The position numbers were made by a program, and so were the translations under genes. The notes beneath the pieces were generated by a model. It was not told the origin of the DNA and ran no database searches. It was given only the letters and a program-made list of their open reading frames with translations. This document shows, in pieces, positions 11,801 to 23,575 of a stretch of DNA of 64,000 bases (its first letter is position 1; each line of letters starts with the position of its first letter). The stretch is from the NCBI GenBank assembly GCA_037953745.1, contig JBAKBP010007676.1, positions 1 to 64,000 on the forward strand. Reading direction: 5' to 3'. Source of the stretch: Lithodes maja. Taxonomy: Eukaryota; Arthropoda; Malacostraca; Decapoda; Lithodidae.

Positions 11801-12666
11801 ACAGACCGACTGTATCTGGCCATGTCGCTAAAAGCGGTGATGCTGCGCAGGCAGATGTCGTCACAAGGAATGTGGGGGTGCGCATGTACGGTATCGGCGG
11901 GGAAGCCTTAGCTATAATGAACTGTGGGAGTGACTGCACGGGTGGTACTGATTGTCCCTCTCATGACCTGGCTGTTCTAGGGACGAAGGTGGAGAAGGAG
12001 GGAGACTACAGGTTAGAAGCTGCGGTCTCGGCTGGGTTGTGGGAGGGCACAAGGCATGTTGTTCGTGGAGACAGTGCAAGGCAGTTATTTACTAGGCTAT
12101 GGCAGTACTTTCGCATGTTTGTTGCTTCTCCAGGCCTGAGGTACGGGGTAGAATCCGACATGCAGGCTGGAGATAGTGCAAGGCTCAGTTTAATTCCCTG
12201 CCGTATAAATCCTGCTCGACAGCCTATGGTGCAAGCAGAGCTGGATTACGTGTGGACGAAGGATCTGAGGGATAAGGAATGTCGTGAGTGGTCGTTGCTT
12301 GTAACTTTGTCCGAGCGTGCTAAAGAGGTATGTGGTTTTGTTGTGGACGGGAGTACCTACCAGTGCAATGTTGTGCCTGACGGACTTAAGAATGCACCAG
12401 CAACGTGTCAGAGCCTGATGAATGAAAGTGAAAAGGACAATGATGCGCTGGGGCATTTCGAGATCTATGTTCCAGCCTATGGTCCGGTCGGTGTAGTTTA
12501 CCCAGATCATTACCCTCTCAAGATCTTGGACCCGTTTCACAATCGGAATATGAGGCTGACCAGGTGGTCACTAAGGTTATTGGTATATAACCTGGACATA
12601 AGCCATATTGCCGGTTGTGACAACGAGGTTGCATGTGGTCGTTCAGGGGTATATGATCCTGGGTAA
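8824..12666 (+). CDS. Gag-protease polyprotein with in-frame pol remnants, copy 1
   Basis: A 1280-codon ORF. The first ATG at 8824 is preferred because copy 2 has a 1-bp insertion just upstream of it, so upstream sequence is not constrained as coding. Residues about 40-75 look SAP-like. Residues 164-230 form a charged coiled coil built of short ENETRRHE/EAESRKQ-type repeats. Residues about 255-415 are a capsid whose second half reads like a SCAN domain (YRLKFRGV, then LTELFLLEQF, then KTLQEAAEMA). The knuckle CYLCHEKGHFARVC is at 484-497. An aspartic protease is seen as LRDTGASQTL (D571) with a distal LLLGND near 640. Beyond about 770 only fragments remain: HVNLLEEF and VGDEALAWLP (integrase C-terminal type), INPARQPMVQAELDY and LKNAPATCQSLMN (RT), HFEIYV...DHYPL and HIAGCDNE (RNase H). 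No DDE triad and no RT YxDD are present. A particle-forming, non-autonomous polyprotein is inferred. Confidence 0.85.
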   Translation: MSCPSIDEEREMPFEEVPLVTSEEDARLFVSKQYHVTEERLTGVNVYGLHLIAKVLGLSNVGGMSKGELISWVLRGRHGVSEERAFGGVPPQIPSHSTPTVPSTQVPEVSTLPQRDENWKIEVPSGGAYGGSPVLAPPPSVVAAPSSCLSPDMIFRLELAKIEAESRKQEKEIEAESRKQENETKRHEIEVEARKQENETRRHEIEAETRRHEAELRYDSEKYCAQIDLDKTRAESTGIRMGREGQVREQSLSHLVKLVPAFSETEVTEFFNRFEKKCREHNWPEEKWAALVSSRLTGKGLKAYDALPLESCIDYPVLKRAVLRAYELQPETYRLKFRGVTKTREATFLEHARDLKDALANWTRSEKAETAEQLTELFLLEQFYKCTGADMTLTIKEKNPKTLQEAAEMADLRLSLIRGCGSAQRSEAGNKGRDTPPPRVSDIHYANKYKSYDTKTDHKTNTVPFKKGPGPSQYQGKPRGELECYLCHEKGHFARVCPSKPPTAAVSLACNIGVSPKSSEFARGSSSEAEAQPMQKHLRGSNPAQDVFCDHRGRGCVMWAGRKHGVEVLRDTGASQTLMNNLTGYPINAARVVVVQGINATRSYPLVRLELEVDGVARELDVGIVEKLPVEGVDLLLGNDFAMPASEVLPLVVAERPADVSGGEQECVERCQAQPMACAVTRARAAKVSQPSPPSSDQQRNDQQEEAKAGVGFKSFDSAALLGDLVLAPMLESGEAPGPVTVSEEVGPEETPGQQRCTRREKRVAQFDIGEGLGLLRKHLDRLVPSDICKLQLEDPEVQKCGNGAVEIKHEDGEACHVNLLEEFVRQPPEQPTVPALVCRGQGGEGEGGSRAQVEESRDCHVSAKQWAGDTSLVAVEALEHLSEQQCAALQHQLGSYPTGRAEPLSLTTRAVRDVPQAGHVTVKRPLASLFRWFKVGDEALAWLPGQGRPMAAKGGGQKEDIEQIGRVGCGIAVPGRHIASQCCSSLMQQPYHRPTVSGHVAKSGDAAQADVVTRNVGVRMYGIGGEALAIMNCGSDCTGGTDCPSHDLAVLGTKVEKEGDYRLEAAVSAGLWEGTRHVVRGDSARQLFTRLWQYFRMFVASPGLRYGVESDMQAGDSARLSLIPCRINPARQPMVQAELDYVWTKDLRDKECREWSLLVTLSERAKEVCGFVVDGSTYQCNVVPDGLKNAPATCQSLMNESEKDNDALGHFEIYVPAYGPVGVVYPDHYPLKILDPFHNRNMRLTRWSLRLLVYNLDISHIAGCDNEVACGRSGVYDPG

Positions 12667-13150
12667 ATTGACACACGGGTAGCCTCCTGCTTTGGTTTGA
12701 GTAGTATTTTGCGCTTGGTGCTTGTTGGCTCGCGGTTGTAGCCCAGCGTATTGGGTCGTAAAGCAGGATTGTTGAGCGTTTGGTATAGAAGAAAATAGGC
12801 TGCCCTTATAGTGCAGCCGGGAAAAAACATATTAAAATATAAAAATCATATAAAAACTCTTTCTTTTTGATGAAGATAATTGTATAAGTTTGTCATAGCC
12901 TATAAGGTTTGAGTAGTCCACGAACTATCAAACGGCTGAGCTGCTGTAAGCTCGCTCTGGGAGCATGATATTGTGTCTTTTACTATTGTTGGGAGGAGTT
13001 ATGAAATGTGAATTTTTTTTTATAAGATGTGTTTTAGTGATAAACTCAGCGTTGTTTTAGTGCCATGCGGTCGCTGGGTGTGAGGGGTTTGATGGGGTTC
13101 TGTATATCAGATTTTAGCTCAGGGTTGAGCAAGTAAAATCTTGGGGGAGG
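12667..13150 (+). other. 3' untranslated region and polypurine tract of copy 1
   Basis: This non-coding stretch lies between the ORF stop and the 3' LTR. It contains an A-rich segment (about 12820-12860) and ends in TTGGGGGAGG (13141-13150), the likely polypurine tract for plus-strand priming. No envelope-like ORF is present. The equivalent in copy 2 is 29486-30019. Confidence 0.7.
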
Positions 13151-14968
13151 TGTGACGCATGTCGAGTATGAGCATGCTGTACAGAACGCCCAGTCGGGCC
13201 CCACTCTCGCTAGGATCGTCAGGGCAGGAACTTTGGCTGTAGTCTGTGTAGAGTTTCCTAACTCAGTTTATGTGAACCGTTGTACTATAAGTATTATCAT
13301 TATGTATTTTGTTTTCTTCTAAGTCAACGAGTTCTATTTTATATCATTAGATATAAGTATTGTGTGTGGGATTTATATATATATAATGATGCGAAGAGAG
13401 AGAGAGTTATGTAACACCGACCAGTGAGCGCGCCACGAGGGGTAGGCCTAATTCCCCCCTCCCTCCCTCCTCAAGCGTGGGAAGTTCTTTGTCGATCCCC
13501 GATTGAGAGAGTATGTGACGTCATGATTGCCGTTATGCTCGCTACGGGGCCGAGTATAAAAAGGGAGGTCCCGCCGCATTTTCCTCAGAACTCATCAGGC
13601 AAAGCGACCTCTCATATCCCTTGCAACTATCCATATTCTTCCGACTGATGTGAACTTTCTCTACTCTCTGAACAGCCTACCTTCTTCTCTTCTCGTCCCT
13701 GTTTATAACCTCAATGACCCCTTTGGTGCAGATTTAGTCAGCCAAAGTATTATCGCTTGAGTTCTCACGAGATAAGTGCCTGTTAGATAGCCTATTTTTG
13801 GAAGGGTTAACTAGAATAGGATTGATTGATGTTTGTTGCACTCGTATATGCATTTCCCTGTGTACTATTATTCATGTTCCTGTTTTCTGCTGGTTTAGGT
13901 AATGCTAGACTGGGATAGGGTTCCTCGAGTTGTGATTTCCTATGAGTGCTAGGTTGGTTGAACCAGCACAATTGCAACGGAGACGTGGGAAGCCTAGGGG
14001 GTCTTTTTGATTGTGTACCGTGGGAGTTTAGCACTGTGTTGCGAGTGAGGGCTTTTGCCTGTGCCACCCAACACTGTGCTATCTCAATTGCTTGACTTTG
14101 AGAGGATCGCCAGGAGAGAACCAGATACTAGTGATCTGGATCTCTCAAGAGAGCATCCCGTCAATTACCGTAATTTGGCCGCACAGTCTTAAGGACCTCG
14201 CTAGGCTACGAGCCGCTTGCTCAGCCATTGTCTCTTAACCTTAGATATCCCAGCTAGACTTTGCTCGACCAGCAGATACAGCATAGTATTGAAGCTTCTC
14301 CTTATGTATATTATTGTTTAAGCACTATTGATTTCATGTGTGGCACGCTTAGCTACTTCAGAGATTAGTGGCCCACGAGCACAATCTTAGTAGGCTATTG
14401 CCAGTGCATTGTCGGAGTACTTCTTCTTAATGTTTGCCATATCCTATTGCTTATTCTTATAATTCTTCTTATGTCAATTTAAAGCCTTTAATTACCAGTG
14501 AGTTATTCATTAAATTGCTGTTCAAAATCCGATACTTACTTCTTATGAGTATTCGAGAAGCATCTAACTTATCAGAAGATTCCTTGCTTGATGCTCGAGG
14601 ACTATTGTTTAACGTAACGTAATAGTGCCGATCCGAAGTAGAGGGTGGAGGACTTCTTAAGTTCTTAGTTCAAGGGTGGATTACTTCGGCTTCGGCCAAC
14701 ACTATTCTTTAGTGTTGTAGTACTTTCTTCTTTGTTTGATTGTTGACCAGACTAGATAACTCCCGTCTTGTTATTAGTCTGTTGTGTGAAACGCTAGTAC
14801 CGAGTTCTTGTATACCCCGTTATAGCAGATAGAACTCTGGAGGGTAGTGGCGTTTTTTGTTCGGCTGGCAGTACTCTGGGGTTGGGATCGTGTGTTTCCG
14901 TTGTGGCAGCGAGCCATACTCGAGTCCTGTGTAAGAGCCCTAGTGTACCCGAGTGCCCGGTCGTAACA
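13151..14968 (+). repeat. 3' LTR of copy 1
   Basis: 1818 bp, the same length as the 5' LTR and apparently identical in the portions compared. The satellite resumes immediately after it at AATATAACTAC, completing the AATA target duplication. The CRE is at 13516-13523 and the TATA box at 13555-13562. Confidence 0.95.
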
Positions 14969-17900
14969 AATATAACTACAAACGGTCCTTCCTAAGCTGC
15001 ATAAGATCTACCAAATATAACTAGAATACAATATAACTACCAACGGTCCTTCCTAAGCTGCATAAGATCTACCAAATATAACTAGAATACAATATAACTA
15101 CCAACGGTCCTTCCTAAGCTGCATAAGATCTACCAAATATAGCTAGAATACAATATAACTACCAACGGTCCTTCCTAAGCTGCATAAGATCTACGAAATA
15201 TAGCTAGAATACAATATAACTACCAACGGTCCTTCCTAAGCTGCATAAGATCTACCAAATATAACTAGAATACAATATAACTACCAACGGTCCTTCCTAA
15301 GCTGCATAAGATCTACCAAATATAACTAGAATACAATATAACTACCAACGGTCCTTCCTAAGCTGCATAAGATCTACCAAATATAACTAGAATACAATAT
15401 AACTACCAACGGTCCTTCCTAAGCTGCATAAGATCTACCAAATATAACTAGAATACAATATAACTACCAACGGTCCTTCCTAAGCTGCATAAGATCTACC
15501 AAATATAACTAGAATACAATATAACTACCAACGGTCCTTCCTAAGCTGCATAAGATCTACCAAATATAACTAGAATACAATATAACTACCAACGGTCCTT
15601 CCTAAGGTGCATAAGATCTACCAAATATAACTAGAATACAATATAACTACCAACGGTCCTTCCTAAGCTGCATAAGATCTACCAAATATAGCTAGAATAC
15701 AATATAACTACCAACGGTCCTTCCTAAGCTGCATAAGATCTACCAAATATAGCTAGAATACAATATAACTACCAACGGTCCTTCCTAAGCTGCATAAGAT
15801 CTACCAAATATAGCTAGAATACAATATAACTACCAACGGTCCTTCCTAAGCTGCATAAGATCTACCAAATATAACTAGAATACAATATAACTACCAACGG
15901 TCCTTCCTAAGCTGCATAAGATCTACCAAATATAGCTAGAATACAATATAACTACCCACGGTCCTTCCTAAGCTGCATAAGATCTACCAAATATAGCTAG
16001 AATACAATATAACTACCAACGGTCCTTCCTAAGCTGCATAAGATCGACCAAATATTGCTAGAATACAATATAACTACCAACGGTCCTTCCTAAGCTGCAT
16101 AAGATCTACCAAATATAGCTAGAATACAATATAACTACCAACGGTCCTTCCTAAGCTGCATAAGATCGACCAAATATTGCTAGAATACAATATAACTACC
16201 AACGGTCCTTCCTAAGCTGCATAAGATCTAAAAAATATAACTAGAATACAATATAGCTACCAACGGTCGTTCCTAAGCTGCATAAGATCTACCAAATATA
16301 GCTAGAATACAATATAACTACCAACGGTCCTTCCTAAGCTGCATAAGATCTACCAAATATAACTAGAATACAATATAACTACCAATGGTCCTTCATAAGC
16401 TGCATAAGATCTACCAAATATAACTAGAATACAATATAACTACCAACGGTCCTTCCTAAGCTGCATAACATCTACCAAATATAGCTAGAATACAATATAA
16501 CTACCAACGGTCCTTCCTAAGCTGCATAAGATCTACCAAATATAACTAGAATACAATATAACTACCAACGGTCCTTCCTAAGCTGCATAAGATCTACCAA
16601 ATATAGTTAGAATACAATATAACTACCAACGGTCCTTCCTAAGCTGCATAAGATCTACCAAATATAACTAGAATACAATATAACTACCAACGGTCCTTCC
16701 TAAGCTGCATAAGATCTACCAAATATAGCTAGAATACAATATAACTACCAACGGTCCTTCCTAAGCTGCATAAGATCTACCAAATATAACTAGAATACAA
16801 TATAACTACCAACGGTCCTTCCTAAGCTGCATAAGATCTACCAAATATAACTAGAATACAATATAACTACCAACGGTCCTTCCTAAGCTGCATAAGATCT
16901 ACCAAATATAACTAGAATACAATATAACTACCAACGGTCCTTCCTAAGCTGCATAAGATCTACCAAATATAGCTAGAATACAATATAACTACCAACGGTC
17001 CTTCCTAAGCTGCATAAGATCTACCAAATATAACTAGAATACAATATAACTACCAACGGTCCTTCCTAAGCTGCATAAGATCTACCAAATATAACTAGAA
17101 TACAATATAACTACCAACGGTCCTTCCAAAGCTGCATAAGATCAACCAAATATAACTAGAATACAATATAACTACCAACGGTCCTTCCTAAGCTGCATAA
17201 GATCTACCAAATATAACTAGAATACAATATAACTACCAACGGTCCTTCCTAAGCTGCATAAGATCTACCAAATATAACTAGAATAAAATATAACTACCAA
17301 CGGTCCTTCCTAAGCTGCATAAGATCTACCAAATATAACTAGAATACAATATAACTACCAACGGTCCTTCCTAAGCTGCATAAGATCTACAAAATATAAC
17401 TAGAATACAATATAACTACCAACGGTCCTTCCTAAGCTGCATAAGATCTACCAAATATAACTAAATACAATATAACTACCAACGGTCCTTCCTAAGCTGC
17501 ATAAGATCTACCAAATATAACTAGAATACAATATAACTACCAACGGTCCTTCCTAAGCTGCATAAGATCTACCAAATATAACTAGAATACAATATAACTA
17601 CCAACGGTCCTTCCTAAGCTGCATAAGATCTACCAAATATAACTAGAATACAATATAACTACCAACGGTCCTTCCTAAGCTGCATAAGATCTACCAAATA
17701 TAACTAGAATACAATATAACTACCAACGGTCCTTCCTAAGCTGCATAAGATCTACCAAATATAGCTAGAATACAATGTAACTACCAACGGTCCTTCCTAA
17801 GCTGCATAAGATCTACCAAATATAGCTAGAATACAATATAACTACCAACGGTCCTTCCTAAGCTGCATAAGATCTACCAAATATAACTAGAATACAATAT

Positions 17901-20900
17901 AACTACCAACGGTCCTTCCTACGCTGCATAAGATCTATCAAATATAGCTAGAATACAATATAACTACCAACGGTTCTTCCTAAGCTGCATAAGATCTACC
18001 AAATATAGCTAGAATACAATATAACTACCAACGGTCCTTCCTAAGCTGCATAAGATCTACCAAAAATAACTAGAATACAATATAACTACCAACGGTCCTT
18101 CCTAAGCTGCATAAGATCTACCAAATAAAGCTAGAATACAATATAACTACCAACGGTCCTTCCTAAGCTGCATAAGATCTACCAAATATAACTAGAATAC
18201 AATATAACTACCAACGGTCCTTCCTAAGCTGCATAAGATCTACCAAATATAACTAGAATACAATATAACTACCAACGGTCCTTCCTAAGCTGCATAAGAT
18301 CTACCAAATATAACTAGAATACAATATAACTACCAACGGTCCTTCCTAAGCTGCATAAGATCTACCAAATATAACTAGAATACAATATAACTACCAACGG
18401 TCCTTCCTATGCTGCATAAGATCTACCAAATATAGCTAGAATACAATATAACTACCAACGGTCCTTCCTAAGCTGCATAAGATCTACCAAATATAACTAG
18501 AATACAATATAACTACCAACGGTCCTTCCTAAGCTGCATAAGATCTACCAAATATAACTAGAATACAATATAACTACCAACGGTCCTTCCTAAGCTGCAT
18601 AAGATCTACCAAATATAACTAGAATACAATATAACTACCAACGGTCCTTCCTAAGCTGCATAAGATCTACCAAATATAAATAGAATACAATATAACTACC
18701 AACGGTCCTTCCAAAGCTGCATAAGATCTACCAAATATAACTAGAATACAATATAACTACCAACGGTCCTTCCTAAGCTGCATAAGATCTACCAAATATA
18801 ACTAGAATAAAATATAACTACCAACGGTCCTTCCTAAGCTGCATAAGATCTACCAAATATAGCTAGAATACAATATAACTACCAACGGTCCTTCCTAAGC
18901 TGCATAAGATCAACCAAATATAGCTAGAATACAATATAACTACCAACGGTCCTTCCTAAGCTGCATAAGATCTATCAAATATAACTAGAATACAATATAA
19001 CTACCAACGGTCCTTCCTAAGCTGCATAAGATCTACCAAATATAACTAGAATACAATATAACTACCAACGGTCCTTCCTAAGCTGCATAAGATATACCAA
19101 ATATAACTAGAATACAATATAACTACCAACGGTCCTTCCTAAGCTGCATAAGATCTACCAAATATAAATAGAATACAATATAACTACCAACGGTCTTTCC
19201 TAAGCTGCATAAGATCTACCAAATATAGCTAGAATACAATATAACAATCAATGGTCCTTCCTAAGCTGCATAAGATCTACCAAATATAACTAGAATACAA
19301 TATAACTACCAACGGTCCTTCCTAAGCTGCATAAGATCTACCAAATATAACTAGAATACAATATAACTACCAACGGTCCTTCCTAAGCTGCATAAGATCT
19401 ACCAAATATAGCTAGAATACAATATAACTACCAACGGTCCTTCCTAAGCTGCATAAGATCTACCAAATACAACTAGAATACAATATAACTACCACCGGTC
19501 CTTCCTAAGCTGCATAAGATCTACCAAATACAACTAGAATACAATATAACTACCAACGGTCCTTCCTAAGCTGCATAAGATCTACCAAATATAACTAGAA
19601 TACAATATAACTACCAACGGTCCTTCCTAAGCTGCATAAGATCTACCAAATATAACTAGAATACAATATAACTACCAACGGTCCTTCCTAAGCTGCATAA
19701 GATCTACCAAATATAACTAGAATACAATATAACTACCAACGGTCCTTTCTAAGCTGCATAAGATCTACCAAATATAACTAGAATACAATATAACTACCAA
19801 CGGTCCTTCCTAAGCTGCATAAGATCTACCAAATATAGCTAGAATACAATATAACTACCAACGGTCCTTCCTAAGCTGCATAAGATCTACCAAATATAAC
19901 TAGAATACAATATAACTACCAACGGTCCTTCCTAAGCTGCATAAGATCTACCAAATATAACTAGAATACAATATAACTACCATCGGTCCTTCCTAAGCTG
20001 CATGAGATCTACCAAATATAACTAGAATACAATATAACTACCAACGGTCCTTCGTAAGCTGCATAAGATCTACCAAATATAACTAGAATACAATATAACT
20101 ACCAACGGTCCTTCCTAAGCTGCATAAGATCTACCAAATATAACTAGAATACAATATAACTACCAACGGTCCTTCCTAAGCTGCATAAGATCTACCAAAT
20201 ATTACTAGAATACAATATAACTACCAACGGTCCTTCCTAAGCTGCATAAGATCTACCAAATATAACTAGAATACAATATATCTACCAACGGTCCTTCCTA
20301 AGCTGCATAAGATCTACCAAATATAACTAGAATACAATATAACTACCAACGGTCCTTCCTAAGCTGCATAAGATCTACCAAATATAACTAGAATACAATA
20401 TAACTACCAACGGTCCTTCCTAAGCTGCATAAGATCTACCAAATATAACTAGAATACAATATAACTACCAACGGTCCTTCCTAAGCTGCATAAGATCTAC
20501 CAAATATAACTAGAATACAATATATCTACCAACGGTCCTTCCTAAGGTGCATAAGATCTACCAAATATAACTAGAATACAATATAACTACCAACGGTCCT
20601 TCCTAAGCTGCATAAGATCTACCAAATATAGCTAGAATACAATATAACTACCAACGGTCCTTCCTAAGCTGCATAAGATCTACCAAATATAGCTAGAATA
20701 CAATATAACTACCAACGGTCCTTCCTAAGCTGCATAAGATCTACCAAATATAGCTAGAATACAATATAACTACCAACGGTCCTTCCTAAGCTGCATAAGA
20801 TCTACCAAATATAACTAGAATACAATATAACTACCAACGGTCCTTCCTAAGCTGCATAAGATCTACCAAATATAGCTAGAATACAATATAACTACCCATG

Positions 20901-23575
20901 GTCCTTCCTAAGCTGCATAAGATCTACCAAATATAGCTAGAATACAATATAACTACCAACGGTCCTTCCTAAGCTGCATAAGATCGACCAAATATTGCTA
21001 GAATACAATATAACTACCAACGGTCCTTCCTAAGCTGCATAAGATCTACCAAATATAACTAGAATACAATATAACTACCAACGGTCCTTCCTAAGCTGCA
21101 TAAGATCTACCAAATATAACTAGAATACAATATAACTACCAATGGTCCTTCCTAAGCTGCATAAGATATACCAAATATAACTAGAATACAATATAACTAC
21201 CAACGGTCCTTCCTAAGCTGCATAAGATCTACCAAATATAAATAGAATACAATATAACTACCAACGGTCTTTCCTAAGCTGCATAAGATCTACCAAATAT
21301 AGCTAGAATACAATATAACAATCAACGGTCCTTCCTAAGCTGCATAAGATCTACCAAATATAACTAGAATACAATATAACTACCAACGGTCCTTCCTAAG
21401 CTGCATAAGATCTACCAAATATAACTAGAATACAATATAACTACCAACGGTCCTTCCTAAGCTGCATAAGATCTACCAAATATAGCTAGAATACAATATA
21501 ACTACCAACGGTCCTTCCTAAACTGCATAAGATCTACCAAATACAACTAGAATACAATATAACTACCAACGGTCCTTCCTAAGCTGCATAAGATCTACCA
21601 AATACAACTAGAATACAATATAACTACCAACGGTCCTTCCTAAGCTGCATAAGATCTACCAAATATAACTAGAATACAATATAACTACCAACGGTCCTTC
21701 CTAAGCTGCATAAGATCTACCAAATATAACTAGAATACAATATAACTACCAACGGTCCTTCCTAAGCTGCATAAGATCTACCAAATATAACTAGAATACA
21801 ATATAACTACCAACGGTCCTTTCTAAGCTGCATAAGATCTACCAAATATAACTAGAATACAATATAACTACCAACGGTCCTTCCTAAGCTGCATAAGATC
21901 TACCAAATATAGCTAGAATACAATATAACTACCAACGGTCCTTCCTAAGCTGCATAAGATCTACCAAATATAACTAGAATACAATATAACTACCAACGGT
22001 CCTTCCTAAGCTGCATAAGATCTACCAAATATAACTAGAATACAATATAACTACCATCGGTCCTTCCTAAGCTGCATAAGATCTACCAAATATAACTAGA
22101 ATACAATATAACTACCAACGGTCCTTCGTAAGCTGCATAAGATCTACCAAATATAACTAGAATACAATATAACTACAAACGGTCCTTCCTAAGCTGCATA
22201 AGATCTACCAAATATAACTAGAATACAATATAACTACCAACGGTCCTTCCTAAGCTGCATAAGATCTACCAAATATAACTAGAATACAATATAACTACCA
22301 ACGGTCCTTCCTAAGCTGCATAAGATCTACCAAATATAACTAGAATACAATATAACTACCAACGGTCCTTCCTAAGCTGCATAAGATCTACCAAATATAG
22401 CTAGAATACAATATAACTACCAACGGTCCTTCCTAAGGTGCATAAGATCTACCAAATATAGCTAGAATACAATATAACTACCAACGGTCCTTCCTAAGCT
22501 GCATAAGATCTACCAAATATAACTAGAATACAATATAACTACCAACGGTCCTTCCTAAGCTGCATAAGATCTACCAAATATAACTAGAATACAATATAAC
22601 TACCAATGGTCCTTCCTAAGCTGCATAAGATCTACCAAATATAACTAGAATACAATATAACTACCAACGGTCCTTCCTAAGCTGCATAAGATCTACCAAA
22701 TATAACTAGAATACAATATAACTACCAACGGTCCTTCCTAAGCTGCATAAGATCTACCAAATATAACTAGAATACAATATAACTACCAACGGTCCTTCCT
22801 AAGCTGCATAAGATCTACCAAATATAACTAGAATACAATATAACTACCAACGGTCCTTCCTAAGCTGCATAAGATCTACCAAATATAACTAGAATACAAT
22901 ATAACTACCAACGGTCCTTCCTAAGGTGCATAAGATCTACCAAATATAACTAGAATACAATATAACTACCAACGGTCCTTCCTAAGCTGCATAAGATCTA
23001 CCAAATATAGCTAGAATACAATATAACTGCCAACGGTCCTTCCTAAGCTGCATAAGATCTACCAAATATAGCTAGAATACAATATAACTACCAACGGTCC
23101 TTCCTAAGCTGCATAAGATCTACCAAATATAGCTAGAATACAATATAACTACCAACGGTCCTTCCTAAGCTGCATAAGATCTACCAAATATAACTAGAAT
23201 ACAATATAACTACCAACGGTCCTTCCTAAGCTGCATAAGATCTACCAAATATAGCTAGAATACAATATAACTACCCACGGTCCTTCCTAAGCTGCATAAG
23301 ATCTACCAAATATAGCTAGAATACAATATAACTACCAACGGTCCTTCCTAAGCTGCATAAGATCGACCAAATATTGCTAGAATACAATATAACTACCAAC
23401 GGTCCTTCCTAAGCTGCATAAGATCTACCAAATATAGCTAGAATACAATATAACTACCAACGGTCCTTCCTAAGCTGCATAAGATCGACCAAATATTGCT
23501 AGAATACAATATAACTACCAACGGTCCTTCCTAAGCTGCATAAGATCTACCAAATATAACTAGAATACAATATAG
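14969..23575. repeat. 61-bp satellite array, block B
   Basis: Continuation of the 61-bp array, about 141 monomers, in the same orientation and phase as block A once the LTR element and its 4-bp duplication are removed. The first monomer carries the CTACAAACGG variant. In other block copies (about 1009 and 22177) that variant directly follows the CTTCGTAAG variant, which is the last one before the insertion in block A. Only one length change was noticed (near 17461). The block ends mid-monomer at ATATAG, where the second LTR element begins. Confidence 0.98.

Larger units (their letters stand above)
6793..14968 (+). mobile_element. Full-length non-autonomous Ty3/gypsy-type LTR retrotransposon, copy 1
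   Basis: An 8176-bp element sits inside the satellite. The two LTRs (6793-8610 and 13151-14968) are each 1818 bp and begin TGTGACGC and end GTAACA. A 4-bp target duplication AATA (6789-6792 and 14969-14972) is part of the satellite monomer, so the empty site can be recognised. A TGGCGACC primer binding site lies 2 bp after the 5' LTR, and a TTGGGGGAGG polypurine tract directly precedes the 3' LTR. The single long ORF encodes Gag and protease followed by remnants of integrase and RT/RNase H, without catalytic motifs. No LTR-to-LTR difference was noticed in the lines compared, so insertion is recent. The SCAN-like capsid and the IN-before-RT order of the remnants suggest the Gmr1-like branch of Ty3/gypsy. 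That placement is inference. Confidence 0.93.
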
